This document shows positions 56,345 to 63,847 of a stretch of DNA of 63,847 nucleotides, piece by piece. Each line of letters begins with the position of its first letter. Position 1 is the first letter of the stretch. The stretch is from a virus. The position numbers and the translations under genes were made by a program. Location: IMG/VR virus record IMGVR_UViG_3300033145_001771, positions 1-63,847 of that record, one strand, 5' to 3'. Under the pieces are notes generated by a model, which searched no databases, was not told the origin of the DNA, and was given only the letters and a program-made list of their open reading frames with translations.

Positions 56345-58063
56345 TTGCACGAAATCGAAGAATATCTATCAAAGTCGTGTAGTCACATAAACTCAAATGC
56401 AAACATTTCCTACTCGTTTAGTGGTTTAAAAAGCTACCTGGCAGGCACTTTTTTAGCACGTGATATATTAAAACATAGCCCTGCGGGAGACTTGCATCGT
56501 AAGGGTAGTTTATATATCCATGATTTGGATAACTGGTTCGCACCATATTGTTTTGGTGCTGATTTGGGCACATTAATCTCAAAAGGAATTATTAATCCCG
56601 CAGGAGTATCATCCAAACCTGCTAAACATTTTGATGTAGTGATAGACCACATGATTAATTTCATCTACACTTCACAAACTGAATTCGCTGGTGCGCAGGC
56701 ATTCTCCCACATTGATGTTCTTTTAGCTCCTTTTGCTCGGTATGATGGACTAAGTTATAGACAGATAAAACAAAACATACAAAGACTAATTTATTCATTT
56801 AATTTCCCTCTAAGGTCTAGTTTCCAATGTCCATTCGTGAATCTGTCTTTTGATTTCAGAGTTCCAGAAACATTAGCAGACCAGAACGTTCTCTACAATG
56901 GTGAAGAGCAGAATGATACTTATGGTGAATTCCAGGAAGAAGTTGAGTTGATTAATAAAGCATTCCTTGAAGTGATGATAGAAGGAGATAAAACTAATCA
57001 ACCTTTCCCCTTCCCGATTCCAACATATAATATGACAAAGGATTTCGACTGGGATAGTGAGAATGCTAATTTGTTGTTTGAACTTACCGCTAAATATGGA
57101 TTGCCATACTTTATGAATTTGATAGGGTCGGGTATTCCAGAGAACTCAACAACTGCGATGTGTTGTAGGTTACAGCTTGATTTGACACAACTCCCACAAA
57201 GACGGGGTCTTTGGAACTTCTACCCAAATACCGGGAGCATCGGTGTTGTAACCCTCAATATGTCTCAATTGGGGTATCTATCAAAGAATGAAGAAGACTA
57301 TTACGAAAGATTGGACTTCTTATTAGATAAAGCTAAAGGGCAATTAGTGGAGAAGCGTAGACGAGTTAATGAATTATTCTCGAATGATTTATTACCATTT
57401 GTTAAAAATTATATATGTGGTTTTGACACATTTTTCAATACGATAGGTCTTGTTGGCATGAATGAAAGCTGCGTAAACTTATTTGGAGTCCCTATTACTG
57501 ATTGTCAGTCTTTTGTTGAAGATGTGTTAAGTTATATACGCCAGAAAACATTGGATTTCCAAAAAGAGACCGGTCAATTGTTTAATTTTGAAGCCACACC
57601 AGCAGAATCTGCAGCGCATAAACTAGCAGTAATTGACAGAAAGAGGTTTGGTGATAAAATCTATACCCAAGGAAATGGAACGCCATACTATACCAATAGT
57701 TCAAATGTCCCCGTTGATTTTGATTTAGATTTAATATCGAGGTTAGAGATAGAAGAAAGATTTCAACAATATTATACAGGTGGTTCTATATTTCACTTGT
57801 TCCACGGACAACATATGGACAGAGAGCAATCCAAATTTTTGGTGAAGAACATCTGTACAAATACAAAGTTGCCTTATATTGACATCACACCCACATATTC
57901 AATCTGCGATAGCTGTGGAATAATATATGGGGTTCATTATACATGTCCAAAGTGCAACGCTCAAACGAAAGTATATTCAAGAATCACTGGATACTATCGA
58001 CCCACATACAAGTGGAACCCAGGTAAACGCCAGGAATTTGAAGATAGAAAGATGTTGTTGTAG
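56345..58063 (+). CDS. nrdD: Anaerobic (class III) ribonucleoside-triphosphate reductase (572 aa)
   Basis: RKGSLYIHDLDNW near the N-terminus, GIPENSTTAMCCRLQLDL, NMSQLGY, and the C-terminal zinc site CDSCG...CPKC followed by the glycyl-radical motif SRITGYYRP (glycine about 549) identify NrdD. It makes deoxynucleotides under anoxic conditions. There is no ATP-cone domain and no NrdG activase in the window, so a host activase is needed. The start is TTG with GGGGAT upstream; the ATG at 56329 is in another frame and stops early. Confidence 0.92.
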   Translation: MHEIEEYLSKSCSHINSNANISYSFSGLKSYLAGTFLARDILKHSPAGDLHRKGSLYIHDLDNWFAPYCFGADLGTLISKGIINPAGVSSKPAKHFDVVIDHMINFIYTSQTEFAGAQAFSHIDVLLAPFARYDGLSYRQIKQNIQRLIYSFNFPLRSSFQCPFVNLSFDFRVPETLADQNVLYNGEEQNDTYGEFQEEVELINKAFLEVMIEGDKTNQPFPFPIPTYNMTKDFDWDSENANLLFELTAKYGLPYFMNLIGSGIPENSTTAMCCRLQLDLTQLPQRRGLWNFYPNTGSIGVVTLNMSQLGYLSKNEEDYYERLDFLLDKAKGQLVEKRRRVNELFSNDLLPFVKNYICGFDTFFNTIGLVGMNESCVNLFGVPITDCQSFVEDVLSYIRQKTLDFQKETGQLFNFEATPAESAAHKLAVIDRKRFGDKIYTQGNGTPYYTNSSNVPVDFDLDLISRLEIEERFQQYYTGGSIFHLFHGQHMDREQSKFLVKNICTNTKLPYIDITPTYSICDSCGIIYGVHYTCPKCNAQTKVYSRITGYYRPTYKWNPGKRQEFEDRKMLL

Positions 58064-58084
58064 TCTCTACTACCTTTATTTTTA

Positions 58085-58255
58085 ATACATTTTTATATGA
58101 GCTAATGTATATACCCATTTTTGGTGTGTAACCCCAAGGTGTAATAGCAATTTTTGTATAAAAACGCCATCGCCCCACTGCTCCTCTGCGTTTATAGTTT
58201 CATTCAAATTTAGACCATAATCTTGCCGATGCTCTTGGATTATCGTAGATTTCTT
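58085..58255 (+). repeat. Dispersed intergenic repeat, copy D
   Basis: Landmarks in order: GTAACCCCAAGGTGTAATAGC, ATAAAAACGCCATCGCCCC, CTCCTCTGCG, and 50 bp further GCCGATGCTCTTGGATTATCG. Orientation matches transcription; it begins shortly after the nrdD stop. Confidence 0.65.
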
Positions 58256-58390
58256 GTTATATCTTTTGTCCACTCAAAACCAAAAGTATTTAAAGAACAA
58301 GCGTATAAATTCAGCATGTGGTGGATGAAGCGGATTACAAAATAGAGGTAATCTTTGATTGACACTTTAGAAGCACTAAACAACCGATAA

Positions 58391-58436
58391 GTATATATAC
58401 TATGACGTCTATTAATAGTATGGAGGCAACAAAAAG
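58391..58436 (+). promoter_or_regulatory. Promoter and leader shared with 55503-55547
   Basis: AAGTATATATACTATG is a strong TATA box and is followed by ACGTCTATTAATAGTATGGAGG and AACAAAAAG. The common leader may be a site for a viral regulator. Confidence 0.6.
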
Positions 58437-58444
58437 AGGTGAAA

Positions 58445-58657
58445 ATGAAAATGACAGACAAAATAGTCAGCAGATGTCGTTATTGTGGCGCATTCAGTAC
58501 GATGAACGAGGAGACACACTATGAGGGGTGTAAAATCATAGGATTAGCAAAGGGCACCCCTCACGAAGAAAGGATACGGGTCATTAAAACAGATGGTAAA
58601 GAGTGTCATTTATCAATAAGGGGCGATGAATGGAAACCTGGGATATTGAGGTATTAG
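58445..58657 (+). CDS. Zinc-binding small protein (70 aa)
   Basis: CRYCGAFSTMNEETHYEGC has Cys-x2-Cys and a later His/Cys, the pattern of a treble-clef or C2HC finger. The rest is basic/beta. I choose the ATG at 58445 (MKMTDK) behind AGAGGTG. Confidence 0.6.
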   Translation: MKMTDKIVSRCRYCGAFSTMNEETHYEGCKIIGLAKGTPHEERIRVIKTDGKECHLSIRGDEWKPGILRY

Positions 58658-58734
58658 CATGGTGAAGAGGTGAGTGAACACCGCCAACGGGGCGCGGTCA
58701 AGTTTCCCCATAGAAAATAAAGAGGCGAAATGAA

Positions 58735-58884
58735 ATGGACGAGAAAACACGAAAGAGAATAGAAGACATCAATGCTACTGCTTACGCACTTTCAAACAAA
58801 ATACAAGACCTTCAAATAGACGAAGGAATCGATATGCGAGTTGAAATCATTGAGTATCTCAAGGAGAAATTAGAGGTGAAATGA
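58735..58884 (+). CDS. Small helical protein (49 aa)
   Basis: Starts behind AAAGAGGCGAAATGAA. Encodes MDEKTRKRIEDINATAYAL... ending EIIEYLKEKLEVK, an amphipathic helical pair. The sequence before it (58658-58734) holds only an implausibly short frame. Confidence 0.45.
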   Translation: MDEKTRKRIEDINATAYALSNKIQDLQIDEGIDMRVEIIEYLKEKLEVK

Positions 58885-58887
58885 AAG

Positions 58888-59055
58888 ATGAGAGTAAGAA
58901 TAGAATGTAAATATTGTGGCTTTGTTATAAACCCTGACATTCTAAACCCTCAAAGATTCAAGTTGGTATATTGCCATAATTGTAAAAGATGTTTCAAAGT
59001 AAAAATGATAAATAAAAAGTTTAGGAAATATGAATTAAAAAAAGAGGTGAAATAG
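58888..59055 (+). CDS. Zinc-ribbon small protein (55 aa)
   Basis: CKYCGFV and CHNCKRC knuckles with basic residues throughout (KMINKKFRKYELKKEVK). Preceded by AGAGGTGAAATGAAAG. Probably nucleic-acid-binding. Confidence 0.55.
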   Translation: MRVRIECKYCGFVINPDILNPQRFKLVYCHNCKRCFKVKMINKKFRKYELKKEVK

Positions 59056-59057
59056 AG

Positions 59058-59501
59058 ATGGTTAAAGAGATTATGTATTTCGAAATCTATGCAGATACAA
59101 GATGCAAGTCTCCTCGTTGGGTAGCTTATTGGCTCGGTAGAGATGATTGTCACATTATGGATTGGCGTGGATGTAACTTTAGAAGAATTAAAATTAAGAA
59201 CCAACCAAAATTTGATTCATATTGGGAAGCACATGCTTGGGCTTCGAATAAACTTATGGAGAGAGAGAAAAGAGGAAAAGAGCGGATTAAACGAATTGAG
59301 GAGAACGGTGGGAGAACATTGGGATATCAAGGATTTACTGTCGAGGGCACGGGCACGCATATTGGTGAAAGAAATGAATTCGACCCCCGACAAATCGATA
59401 ACGATGACTTTAGGGTTAGGGGGGGCAGAGAGTTTACACAAGAAGAGTGGGACAATCTAAAAGAGGAATATCGAGAATGGAAGCGTACTGGAGGATATTA
59501 A
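59058..59501 (+). CDS. Hypothetical protein (147 aa)
   Basis: Aromatic/basic start (YFEIYADTRCKSPRWVAYWLGRDDCHIMDWRGC), a charged middle helix and an acidic-aromatic end (EFTQEEWDNLKEEYREWKRTG). No family recognised. It follows AAAGAGGTGAAATAGAG. Confidence 0.55.
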   Translation: MVKEIMYFEIYADTRCKSPRWVAYWLGRDDCHIMDWRGCNFRRIKIKNQPKFDSYWEAHAWASNKLMEREKRGKERIKRIEENGGRTLGYQGFTVEGTGTHIGERNEFDPRQIDNDDFRVRGGREFTQEEWDNLKEEYREWKRTGGY

Positions 59502-59513
59502 GGAGCCACTAAC

Positions 59514-59675
59514 ATGAAGAAATGGCAAAAGTATGTTGGAAGATTTAAAGGGCAGGTCACAGGCAGAATATCTGAATTTGTATTGTTTGCTCAAAGTGAG
59601 CAAGCTGCAAAAAAGCATCTCAAAAGATATGAAAGCGAATATTGGAAATTAATTGATGTGAGGAAATGCGAATGA
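59514..59675 (+). CDS. Small basic protein (53 aa)
   Basis: MKKWQKYVGRFKGQVTGRISEFVLFAQSEQAAKKHLKRY: one beta hairpin and a helix, strongly basic. AGGAGCCACTAAC precedes the start. Overlaps the next gene by ATGA. Confidence 0.5.
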   Translation: MKKWQKYVGRFKGQVTGRISEFVLFAQSEQAAKKHLKRYESEYWKLIDVRKCE

Positions 59676-59794
59676 GCTTTGAATATCCATTTGACTGTTT
59701 CAAGAAGTGCCCGGATGCAAGTATATATCAGATTTCAGCATGTTATTATGGAAATAATGAGAAATGTCCAAAAGAGTGCAAACAATATCTATAA
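59672..59794 (+). CDS. Cysteine-rich small protein (40 aa)
   Basis: Five cysteines (DCFKKC, SACYY, KCPKEC) in 40 residues, likely one metal site. Translationally coupled to the previous gene. Confidence 0.5.
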   Translation: MSFEYPFDCFKKCPDASIYQISACYYGNNEKCPKECKQYL

Positions 59795-59800
59795 ATATAA
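59789..59800 (+). promoter_or_regulatory. TATA-like promoter before methyltransferase group
   Basis: CTATAAATATAATG overlaps the end of the upstream gene and lies about 35 bp before the ATG at 59832. A second box (ATATAATAATAG) follows at about 59805. Confidence 0.4.
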
Positions 59801-59831
59801 TGTCATATAATAATAGAACGGGGGTTTGGAG

Positions 59832-59957
59832 ATGGAGTCTTTGTGTGAAAAATGTGCTCACAACGAAGTGTGCATCAGGAAGCCAAACTTGACACTGCAA
59901 AAGGTACATAAAATGAAAGTGATAGTAGTAGAGTGTGGAACATACATGGAGAAATGA
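59832..59957 (+). CDS. Cysteine-containing mini-protein (41 aa)
   Basis: Begins MESLCEKCAHNEVCIRK, three cysteines and a histidine, with one more cysteine near the end (VECGTYMEK). Probable single zinc site. GTTTGGAG lies upstream. Confidence 0.5.
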   Translation: MESLCEKCAHNEVCIRKPNLTLQKVHKMKVIVVECGTYMEK

Positions 59958-59958
59958 G

Positions 59959-60159
59959 ATGGCGTATATCCAACATGGCAAGTCGCATGTGATTCTAGTC
60001 ACATCAGGAGAAGTTATTGGTCATGGGTATTTGAACAAAGATAAATATGGAAATTCTTATTTAACTCTTTATCTAAAAGCTGATAGAAGTGTGCTTAAGA
60101 TTAATGTATTTGAACGCAAGCATATGAAAGGTAAAGTGTTTCAGAACCCAAGCAAATAA
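59959..60159 (+). CDS. Small beta-rich protein (66 aa)
   Basis: I choose the ATG at 59959 (MAYIQHGKSHVILVTSGEVIGHGYLNKD) behind the previous stop. The strands resemble an OB or SH3-type barrel. No family recognised. Confidence 0.5.
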   Translation: MAYIQHGKSHVILVTSGEVIGHGYLNKDKYGNSYLTLYLKADRSVLKINVFERKHMKGKVFQNPSK

Positions 60160-60175
60160 ACTTGAGTTGGTCACA

Positions 60176-60280
60176 ATGATAATTCCAGAATGGAGATTGT
60201 ATTATTGGAAATGCAAACGGTGTAACAGCTTTAACAGCCCTATTAATAGATTTTGTAAAAGATGTGGTCAGAGGCGGTAG
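60176..60280 (+). CDS. Zinc-ribbon mini-protein (34 aa)
   Basis: CKRCNSFNSPINRFCKRCGQRR is a complete compact zinc ribbon with many arginines, typical of nucleic-acid-binding ribbons. It ends one base before the methyltransferase ATG. Confidence 0.55.
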   Translation: MIIPEWRLYYWKCKRCNSFNSPINRFCKRCGQRR

Positions 60281-60281
60281 A

Positions 60282-61619
60282 ATGAATAAGAGTTTTGATT
60301 CTTTAATTAACAAGTGTCATTTCTGTGATTGTTTGGAAGGTATGAAAAAATTGCCAGATGAATCCATTGATGCGATTGTCACCGACCCCCCATATGGCCT
60401 AAGCCCAACAGACCATTGGCGGTGTGGTATGACAAAAACAGCTACAAAAGGATTTATGGGTAAAACGTGGGATGTTCTACCTTCAATAGAAATTTGGCAA
60501 GAGTGCCTTCGTGCTTTGAAATCTGGAGCATTTGCTTTTATAATGAGTTCGCCAAGGCTGGATTGTTTGAGTCAAACAGCTTATAAGCTACAAAAGACAG
60601 GGTTTGATATTAGCTTTACTCCTATCTTTTGGGCTTATGCAAGTGGGTTCCCAAAAGCATTAAACATTTCAAAGGCAGTGGATAAGAGGTTTGGGGTTGA
60701 AAGAACTAGAGTTCCAGCAACGGGAAATCTTCACAATTCTAAAGTATCCCATGGTTGGTCAGAAAGAGAATATTCTGGAGATATGGCAGATACAACCCCA
60801 ATAACTCCCCAAGCCAAAGCTCTTGATGGTTCATATGCTGGCTTTCAGCCCAAACCTTCAGTTGAGGTGATTATAGTTGCTATGAAACCTTTGTCTGAGA
60901 AAACATTTGTTGACCAAGCACTTAAAAACAGAAAAGGAATCACTTGGCTGGATGATGGAAGGATTCCTTATAAGGATGAAAGTGCTTGGTGGAGAATTCA
61001 AAAAGAGGGATGTTGGATTGCTCACAATATATATGGAGATAGAAAAAGATTGTTGAAACAATATGGAAATCAGCAAGGGCGTTTCCCTGCCAACCTTTTA
61101 GCAAGTGATAATATATTGGACAATGAAATAGCAAAAGAGAGTTCAAGCTTAAGTTCAATTGATAATGATGTTACCTATGACTATGAAGATTTGGCTTTGT
61201 TTTCCAGATATTTTGACCTTGACAGATGGTTTAGAGAGCGAATCAAACTATTGCCTAAGTCAGTTCAAAAAACATTTCCATTTTTGATTGTACCGAAGCC
61301 AAGCAAAAAAGAAAAAAGACTAAGAATCATATCAAGACCAAAGGATAAACCATTTCACCATTATACAACAGAACAAAATAAATTATCAGGTATTTTCCAT
61401 CCTACTGTTAAACCACTTAAGCTTATGCACTATTTAATAACTATTGGCTCACGTGAAGGGGATATAATTTTAGACCCATTTATGGGTAGTGGGACAACTG
61501 CTCTGGCCGCCCAACATCTTAATCGAAAATGGATTGGATTTGAAATTAATAAGGAATATCAATCAATTATCAAAGCTCGTTTAGCACAAAAGAGTATAAG
61601 GCAATGGTGTAATGATTAG
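60282..61619 (+). CDS. DNA methyltransferase 1, beta type (445 aa)
   Basis: DAIVTDPPYGL is the catalytic motif (DPPY, about residues 30-37) and ILDPFMGSGTTALAAQHL the SAM-binding motif near the C-terminus, the beta order. DPPY in this class is usually N6-adenine-specific. The segment GFMGKTWDVLPSIEIWQE...YASGFPKALNISKAVDK aligns with methyltransferase 2. AT content matches the genome, so this copy may be the older resident. Start MNKSFDS at 60282. No restriction endonuclease is seen. Confidence 0.88.
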   Translation: MNKSFDSLINKCHFCDCLEGMKKLPDESIDAIVTDPPYGLSPTDHWRCGMTKTATKGFMGKTWDVLPSIEIWQECLRALKSGAFAFIMSSPRLDCLSQTAYKLQKTGFDISFTPIFWAYASGFPKALNISKAVDKRFGVERTRVPATGNLHNSKVSHGWSEREYSGDMADTTPITPQAKALDGSYAGFQPKPSVEVIIVAMKPLSEKTFVDQALKNRKGITWLDDGRIPYKDESAWWRIQKEGCWIAHNIYGDRKRLLKQYGNQQGRFPANLLASDNILDNEIAKESSSLSSIDNDVTYDYEDLALFSRYFDLDRWFRERIKLLPKSVQKTFPFLIVPKPSKKEKRLRIISRPKDKPFHHYTTEQNKLSGIFHPTVKPLKLMHYLITIGSREGDIILDPFMGSGTTALAAQHLNRKWIGFEINKEYQSIIKARLAQKSIRQWCND

Positions 61620-62999
61620 ATGGGAGTGATGAATATGCACCATAAAATAATCATTGGCGACTGCATTGAAGTTGTGAAGACCTTGCCGAACAACTCGATT
61701 GATTCAGTCGTTACTGACCCGCCATATGAATTAGGATTTATGGGCAAGCATTGGGATTCAACAGGCATTGCTTACAACCTCGATATGTGGAAAGAAGTTT
61801 ATCGCCTTCTAAAGCCCGGCGGACATCTCTTATCCTTCGGCGGAACTCGAACATATCACAGGATGGCATCAGCAGTTGAAGACGCTGGCTTTGAAATTAG
61901 AGATATGATTCTTTGGATTCATGGACAAGGATTTCCAAAATCGCTGGATGTGAGCAAGGCGATTGATAAGATGATGGAGTATGCTGAAAGGCGTGGTTAT
62001 TTGGATACGCCAACCGGCGGGCTTCATGGAGGGAGCGGCTTTACTGTTGGTAGATTTACAGGAAGACAATTAAAACCAGAACCATATTCTCCCGAAGCAA
62101 AAACATGGAACGGCTGGGGCACGGCACTAAAACCCGCCTGTGAGCCGATTGTGATGGCACGAAAGCCGTTGGGCGAGAAGACGGTCGCCGAGAACGTCTT
62201 GAAGTATGGGACGGGTGCGATTGATGTTGATGGGGGGAGGATTGGAGTAGAAATCATTCCAGCACAAGAAAGGGGTAATGCCATTAATGTTTCATTTCAA
62301 AGTGGTGGTTTTACTCAAGAGCATCAAGGTCGCTTCCCTTCCAACGTCATCATCGACGAGGTTGCGGCGGAGATGTTGGATGGGCAGAGTGGGGTAAGCG
62401 TTACAAGACCCCATGACGGAGATGGAAAGTTATTAGACACTCGCCAAGTGGGGTGGGGATTCAAGCGATTACCATGTGATATTTCGGACTCTGGCGGTGC
62501 CTCCCGCTTCTTCTACGTCGCAAAAGCATCGGCGAAAGAACGCTGGTTCGTGTGCAAGGTCTGTGGCGATGCATACAACGACAGGTCGAAGCACGAAAAA
62601 CACTCGATGCACTGCGATGATTGTGGGGTGGATTTCCAACCGTCGTTTACGTTGGGCACCGCTCTATGTGTGGCAGAAACAGGAGATACAAGAATACCAA
62701 AAAATCCTACCATTCACGATGACCACAACACGCACTCCAACCTAATCGGACACCCGACGCAGAAACCGCTCAAACTCATCGAATACCTTGTTAAATTGGT
62801 CACGCCACCAGATGGCACAGTTTTAGACCCGTTCTTGGGGAGTGGTACGTTGACGGTGGCGGCAAGAAACTTAGGTTTTAATTCTATCGGCATCGAGCAG
62901 GACGATACGTGGATTCCCGTTTATAGACGTCGGTTAAGGTTGAACGAGCAACTCCCAACAGGCGATGTAACGTATGAAATTGTGAGGTTCCAAGAATGA
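61620..62999 (+). CDS. DNA methyltransferase 2, beta type with zinc-finger insert (459 aa)
   Basis: SVVTDPPYELGFMGKHWD (catalytic DPPY) and VLDPFLGSGTLTVAARNLG (SAM site) are intact. Between them an insert WFVCKVCGDAYNDRSKHEKHSMHCDDCG carries a zinc finger that may help target recognition. The first two thirds are paralogous to methyltransferase 1, the tail (RLRLNEQLPTGDVTYEIVRF) to methyltransferase 3. Higher GC than most genes. An alternative start is the ATG at 61635. The stop overlaps the next ATG. Confidence 0.88.
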   Translation: MGVMNMHHKIIIGDCIEVVKTLPNNSIDSVVTDPPYELGFMGKHWDSTGIAYNLDMWKEVYRLLKPGGHLLSFGGTRTYHRMASAVEDAGFEIRDMILWIHGQGFPKSLDVSKAIDKMMEYAERRGYLDTPTGGLHGGSGFTVGRFTGRQLKPEPYSPEAKTWNGWGTALKPACEPIVMARKPLGEKTVAENVLKYGTGAIDVDGGRIGVEIIPAQERGNAINVSFQSGGFTQEHQGRFPSNVIIDEVAAEMLDGQSGVSVTRPHDGDGKLLDTRQVGWGFKRLPCDISDSGGASRFFYVAKASAKERWFVCKVCGDAYNDRSKHEKHSMHCDDCGVDFQPSFTLGTALCVAETGDTRIPKNPTIHDDHNTHSNLIGHPTQKPLKLIEYLVKLVTPPDGTVLDPFLGSGTLTVAARNLGFNSIGIEQDDTWIPVYRRRLRLNEQLPTGDVTYEIVRFQE

Positions 63000-63847
63000 C
63001 ACATCATCGCATCATCATCGGAAACTGCATCGAGGCGATGAAGACGATACCAGATGAAAGCGTCAATCTGGTGGTAACGTCGCCTCCGTACTGGGGCCTG
63101 CGAACGTATGGCGAAGAGGCAGTAACGATTTGGGGTGGTGACCCAGACTGCGAGCACGTGTGGAGAGAAGAGAAGGTGACTCTCGCTCACGAGAATCGCA
63201 ACTTCCAGAAGGGTACACAAGAATCGGTTCACGGCAAGAAGGGAACGACATACATCAAAAAGTTCGATGATAAATCATCGGGATTCTGCCAGAAGTGCGG
63301 TGCTTGGCGAGGACAACTGGGGTTAGAACCCACATGGCAGATGTATGTTGACCACCTCGTTGAGGTGTCCAGAGAGATAAAGAGGGTGCTCAGAAAGGAT
63401 GGTTCGTATTATTTGAATTTGGGGGATACGTATGCTGGGAGTGGAAAGGGAAGTTATGGCCCACCAGACCCAAAATATCCACAAGGACGGCCAGGTGGTG
63501 ATTGGATTCCGCCGCACAGAGCCAAAAGTCACCCAGTTGATAAAGTTACTGTTTCAAAACAAAAACTCCTCATTCCGTATCGGGTTGCGATTGCGTTGCA
63601 GGAGGATGGCTGGATTTGTCGCAATGATATTACATGGTACAAGCCAAACTCGATGCCGTCGAGCGTGAGGGATAGGTTGACGACCACAACCGAGAGGATT
63701 TTTCACTTCGTTAAGAGTCGGCGGTATTTTTACGATTTGGATGCGATACGGGTGCCACATAAAACGTCTATTGAAGATTTAGAGCGAAGGATAAACGCAG
63801 ATAGATTGGGTACGACAAAAACCAAAAAGAATCTTGACGCATTGCTT
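62996..63847 (+). CDS. DNA methyltransferase 3, N-terminal part (continues at 1-1072)
   Basis: Starts by ATGA overlap with methyltransferase 2. NLVVTSPPYWGLRTYG is the catalytic motif (SPPY), typical of N4-cytosine or related beta enzymes; CQKCGAW is a zinc knuckle; LIPYRVAIALQEDGWICRNDITWYKPNSMPSSVRDR is a conserved block of this group. The frame remains open to the last base and continues across the join; the complete protein has 627 residues. Confidence 0.9.
   Translation, partial: MTHHRIIIGNCIEAMKTIPDESVNLVVTSPPYWGLRTYGEEAVTIWGGDPDCEHVWREEKVTLAHENRNFQKGTQESVHGKKGTTYIKKFDDKSSGFCQKCGAWRGQLGLEPTWQMYVDHLVEVSREIKRVLRKDGSYYLNLGDTYAGSGKGSYGPPDPKYPQGRPGGDWIPPHRAKSHPVDKVTVSKQKLLIPYRVAIALQEDGWICRNDITWYKPNSMPSSVRDRLTTTTERIFHFVKSRRYFYDLDAIRVPHKTSIEDLERRINADRLGTTKTKKNLDALL
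63808..63847. repeat. Right copy of 40-bp terminal direct overlap
   Basis: Identical to bases 1-40. It lies inside methyltransferase 3, whose frame is continuous when one copy is removed. See the entry at 1-40. Confidence 0.9.

Larger units (their letters stand above)
58064..58444. other. Intergenic region after nrdD
   Basis: No credible gene in about 380 bases. It contains repeat copy D (about 58085-58255), a TATA-like AAAAGTATTTAAAG at 58282-58295, and the promoter-leader at 58391-58436. Confidence 0.5.

Noticed and set aside
56329-56382. ATG-started frame just before nrdD
   Set aside because: It is in another frame, stops after 17 codons, and adding it by frame change does not extend NrdD in a family-like way.
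1-63847. Integrase, att sites and proviral state
   Set aside because: No tyrosine or serine recombinase was recognised; the truncated tRNA-like element alone does not show integration.
1-63847. CRISPR array or IS element
   Set aside because: No regularly spaced identical repeats and no transposase; the repeats found are dispersed or lie inside a fibre gene.

Overview
The window looks like the complete genome of a tailed archaeal virus (head-tail, HK97-fold type) with a circular or circularly permuted map. Bases 1-40 are repeated exactly at 63808-63847, and one methyltransferase reading frame runs uninterrupted across the join, so the unique genome is about 63,807 bp. The archaeal assignment rests on a viral histone, an Alba protein, a family B polymerase, a PriS/PriL-type primase, an RPA-like protein, a RadA-like recombinase, RNase HII, an XPF/ERCC4-type nuclease, TATA-box promoters (often TATTTATA) and T-rich ends. 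Coding is mostly AT-rich and the proteins are not acidic, so a halophile is unlikely; a euryarchaeal, possibly anaerobic host (class III ribonucleotide reductase, B12-type radical SAM enzyme) is my inference. No integrase, CRISPR array, IS element or complete tRNA was seen.

Layout. (1) 60.2 kb through the join to 1.07 kb: three beta-type DNA methyltransferases. (2) 1.1-4.3 kb: a dense run of very small, mostly zinc-ribbon genes, with two candidate pseudoknotted RNAs and a tRNA-like element that lacks the anticodon arm. (3) 4.6-29.4 kb, plus strand: packaging and virion genes: probable small terminase, histone, large terminase, portal, MuF, an ASCH-methyltransferase-nucleotidyltransferase fusion, a DNA ligase/phosphoesterase fused to prohead protease and scaffold, capsid, holin-like protein, fibre, connectors, two tail tube paralogues, a frameshifted tail assembly chaperone, tape measure and distal tail protein. 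A small minus-strand block (11.0-12.1 kb) holds two HExxH proteins and a zinc ribbon. No tail sheath was found, which suggests a siphovirus. (4) 29.6-43.8 kb, minus strand: a glycan island with five glycosyltransferase-like proteins, sugar nucleotidyltransferase, nucleotide-sugar dehydratase, sulfatase-like enzyme, B12 radical SAM protein and methyltransferase, mixed with small membrane and zinc proteins. (5) 43.8-50.6 kb, minus strand: Alba, primase, PolB, HAD phosphatase, QueE, QueD and an RPA-like protein. (6) 50.7-58.1 kb, plus strand, from a divergent promoter: DHH phosphoesterase, SWIM protein, RadA-like ATPase, RNase HII, ERCC4 nuclease, Myb/SANT-metallophosphoesterase and anaerobic ribonucleotide reductase. 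(7) 58.4-60.3 kb: more small zinc-ribbon genes.

Working together, regions 5 and 6 supply replication, recombination and nucleotide metabolism; region 3 builds and fills the particle; region 4 probably decorates the virion or the host surface; region 1 probably marks the viral DNA. A degenerate intergenic repeat of about 150-170 bp occurs five times, at module boundaries. Three genes (RadA-like, sulfatase-like, distal tail protein) carry single-base frame changes that may be sequencing errors or real recoding; a fourth frameshift, in the tail assembly chaperone, is a classical programmed -1 site.
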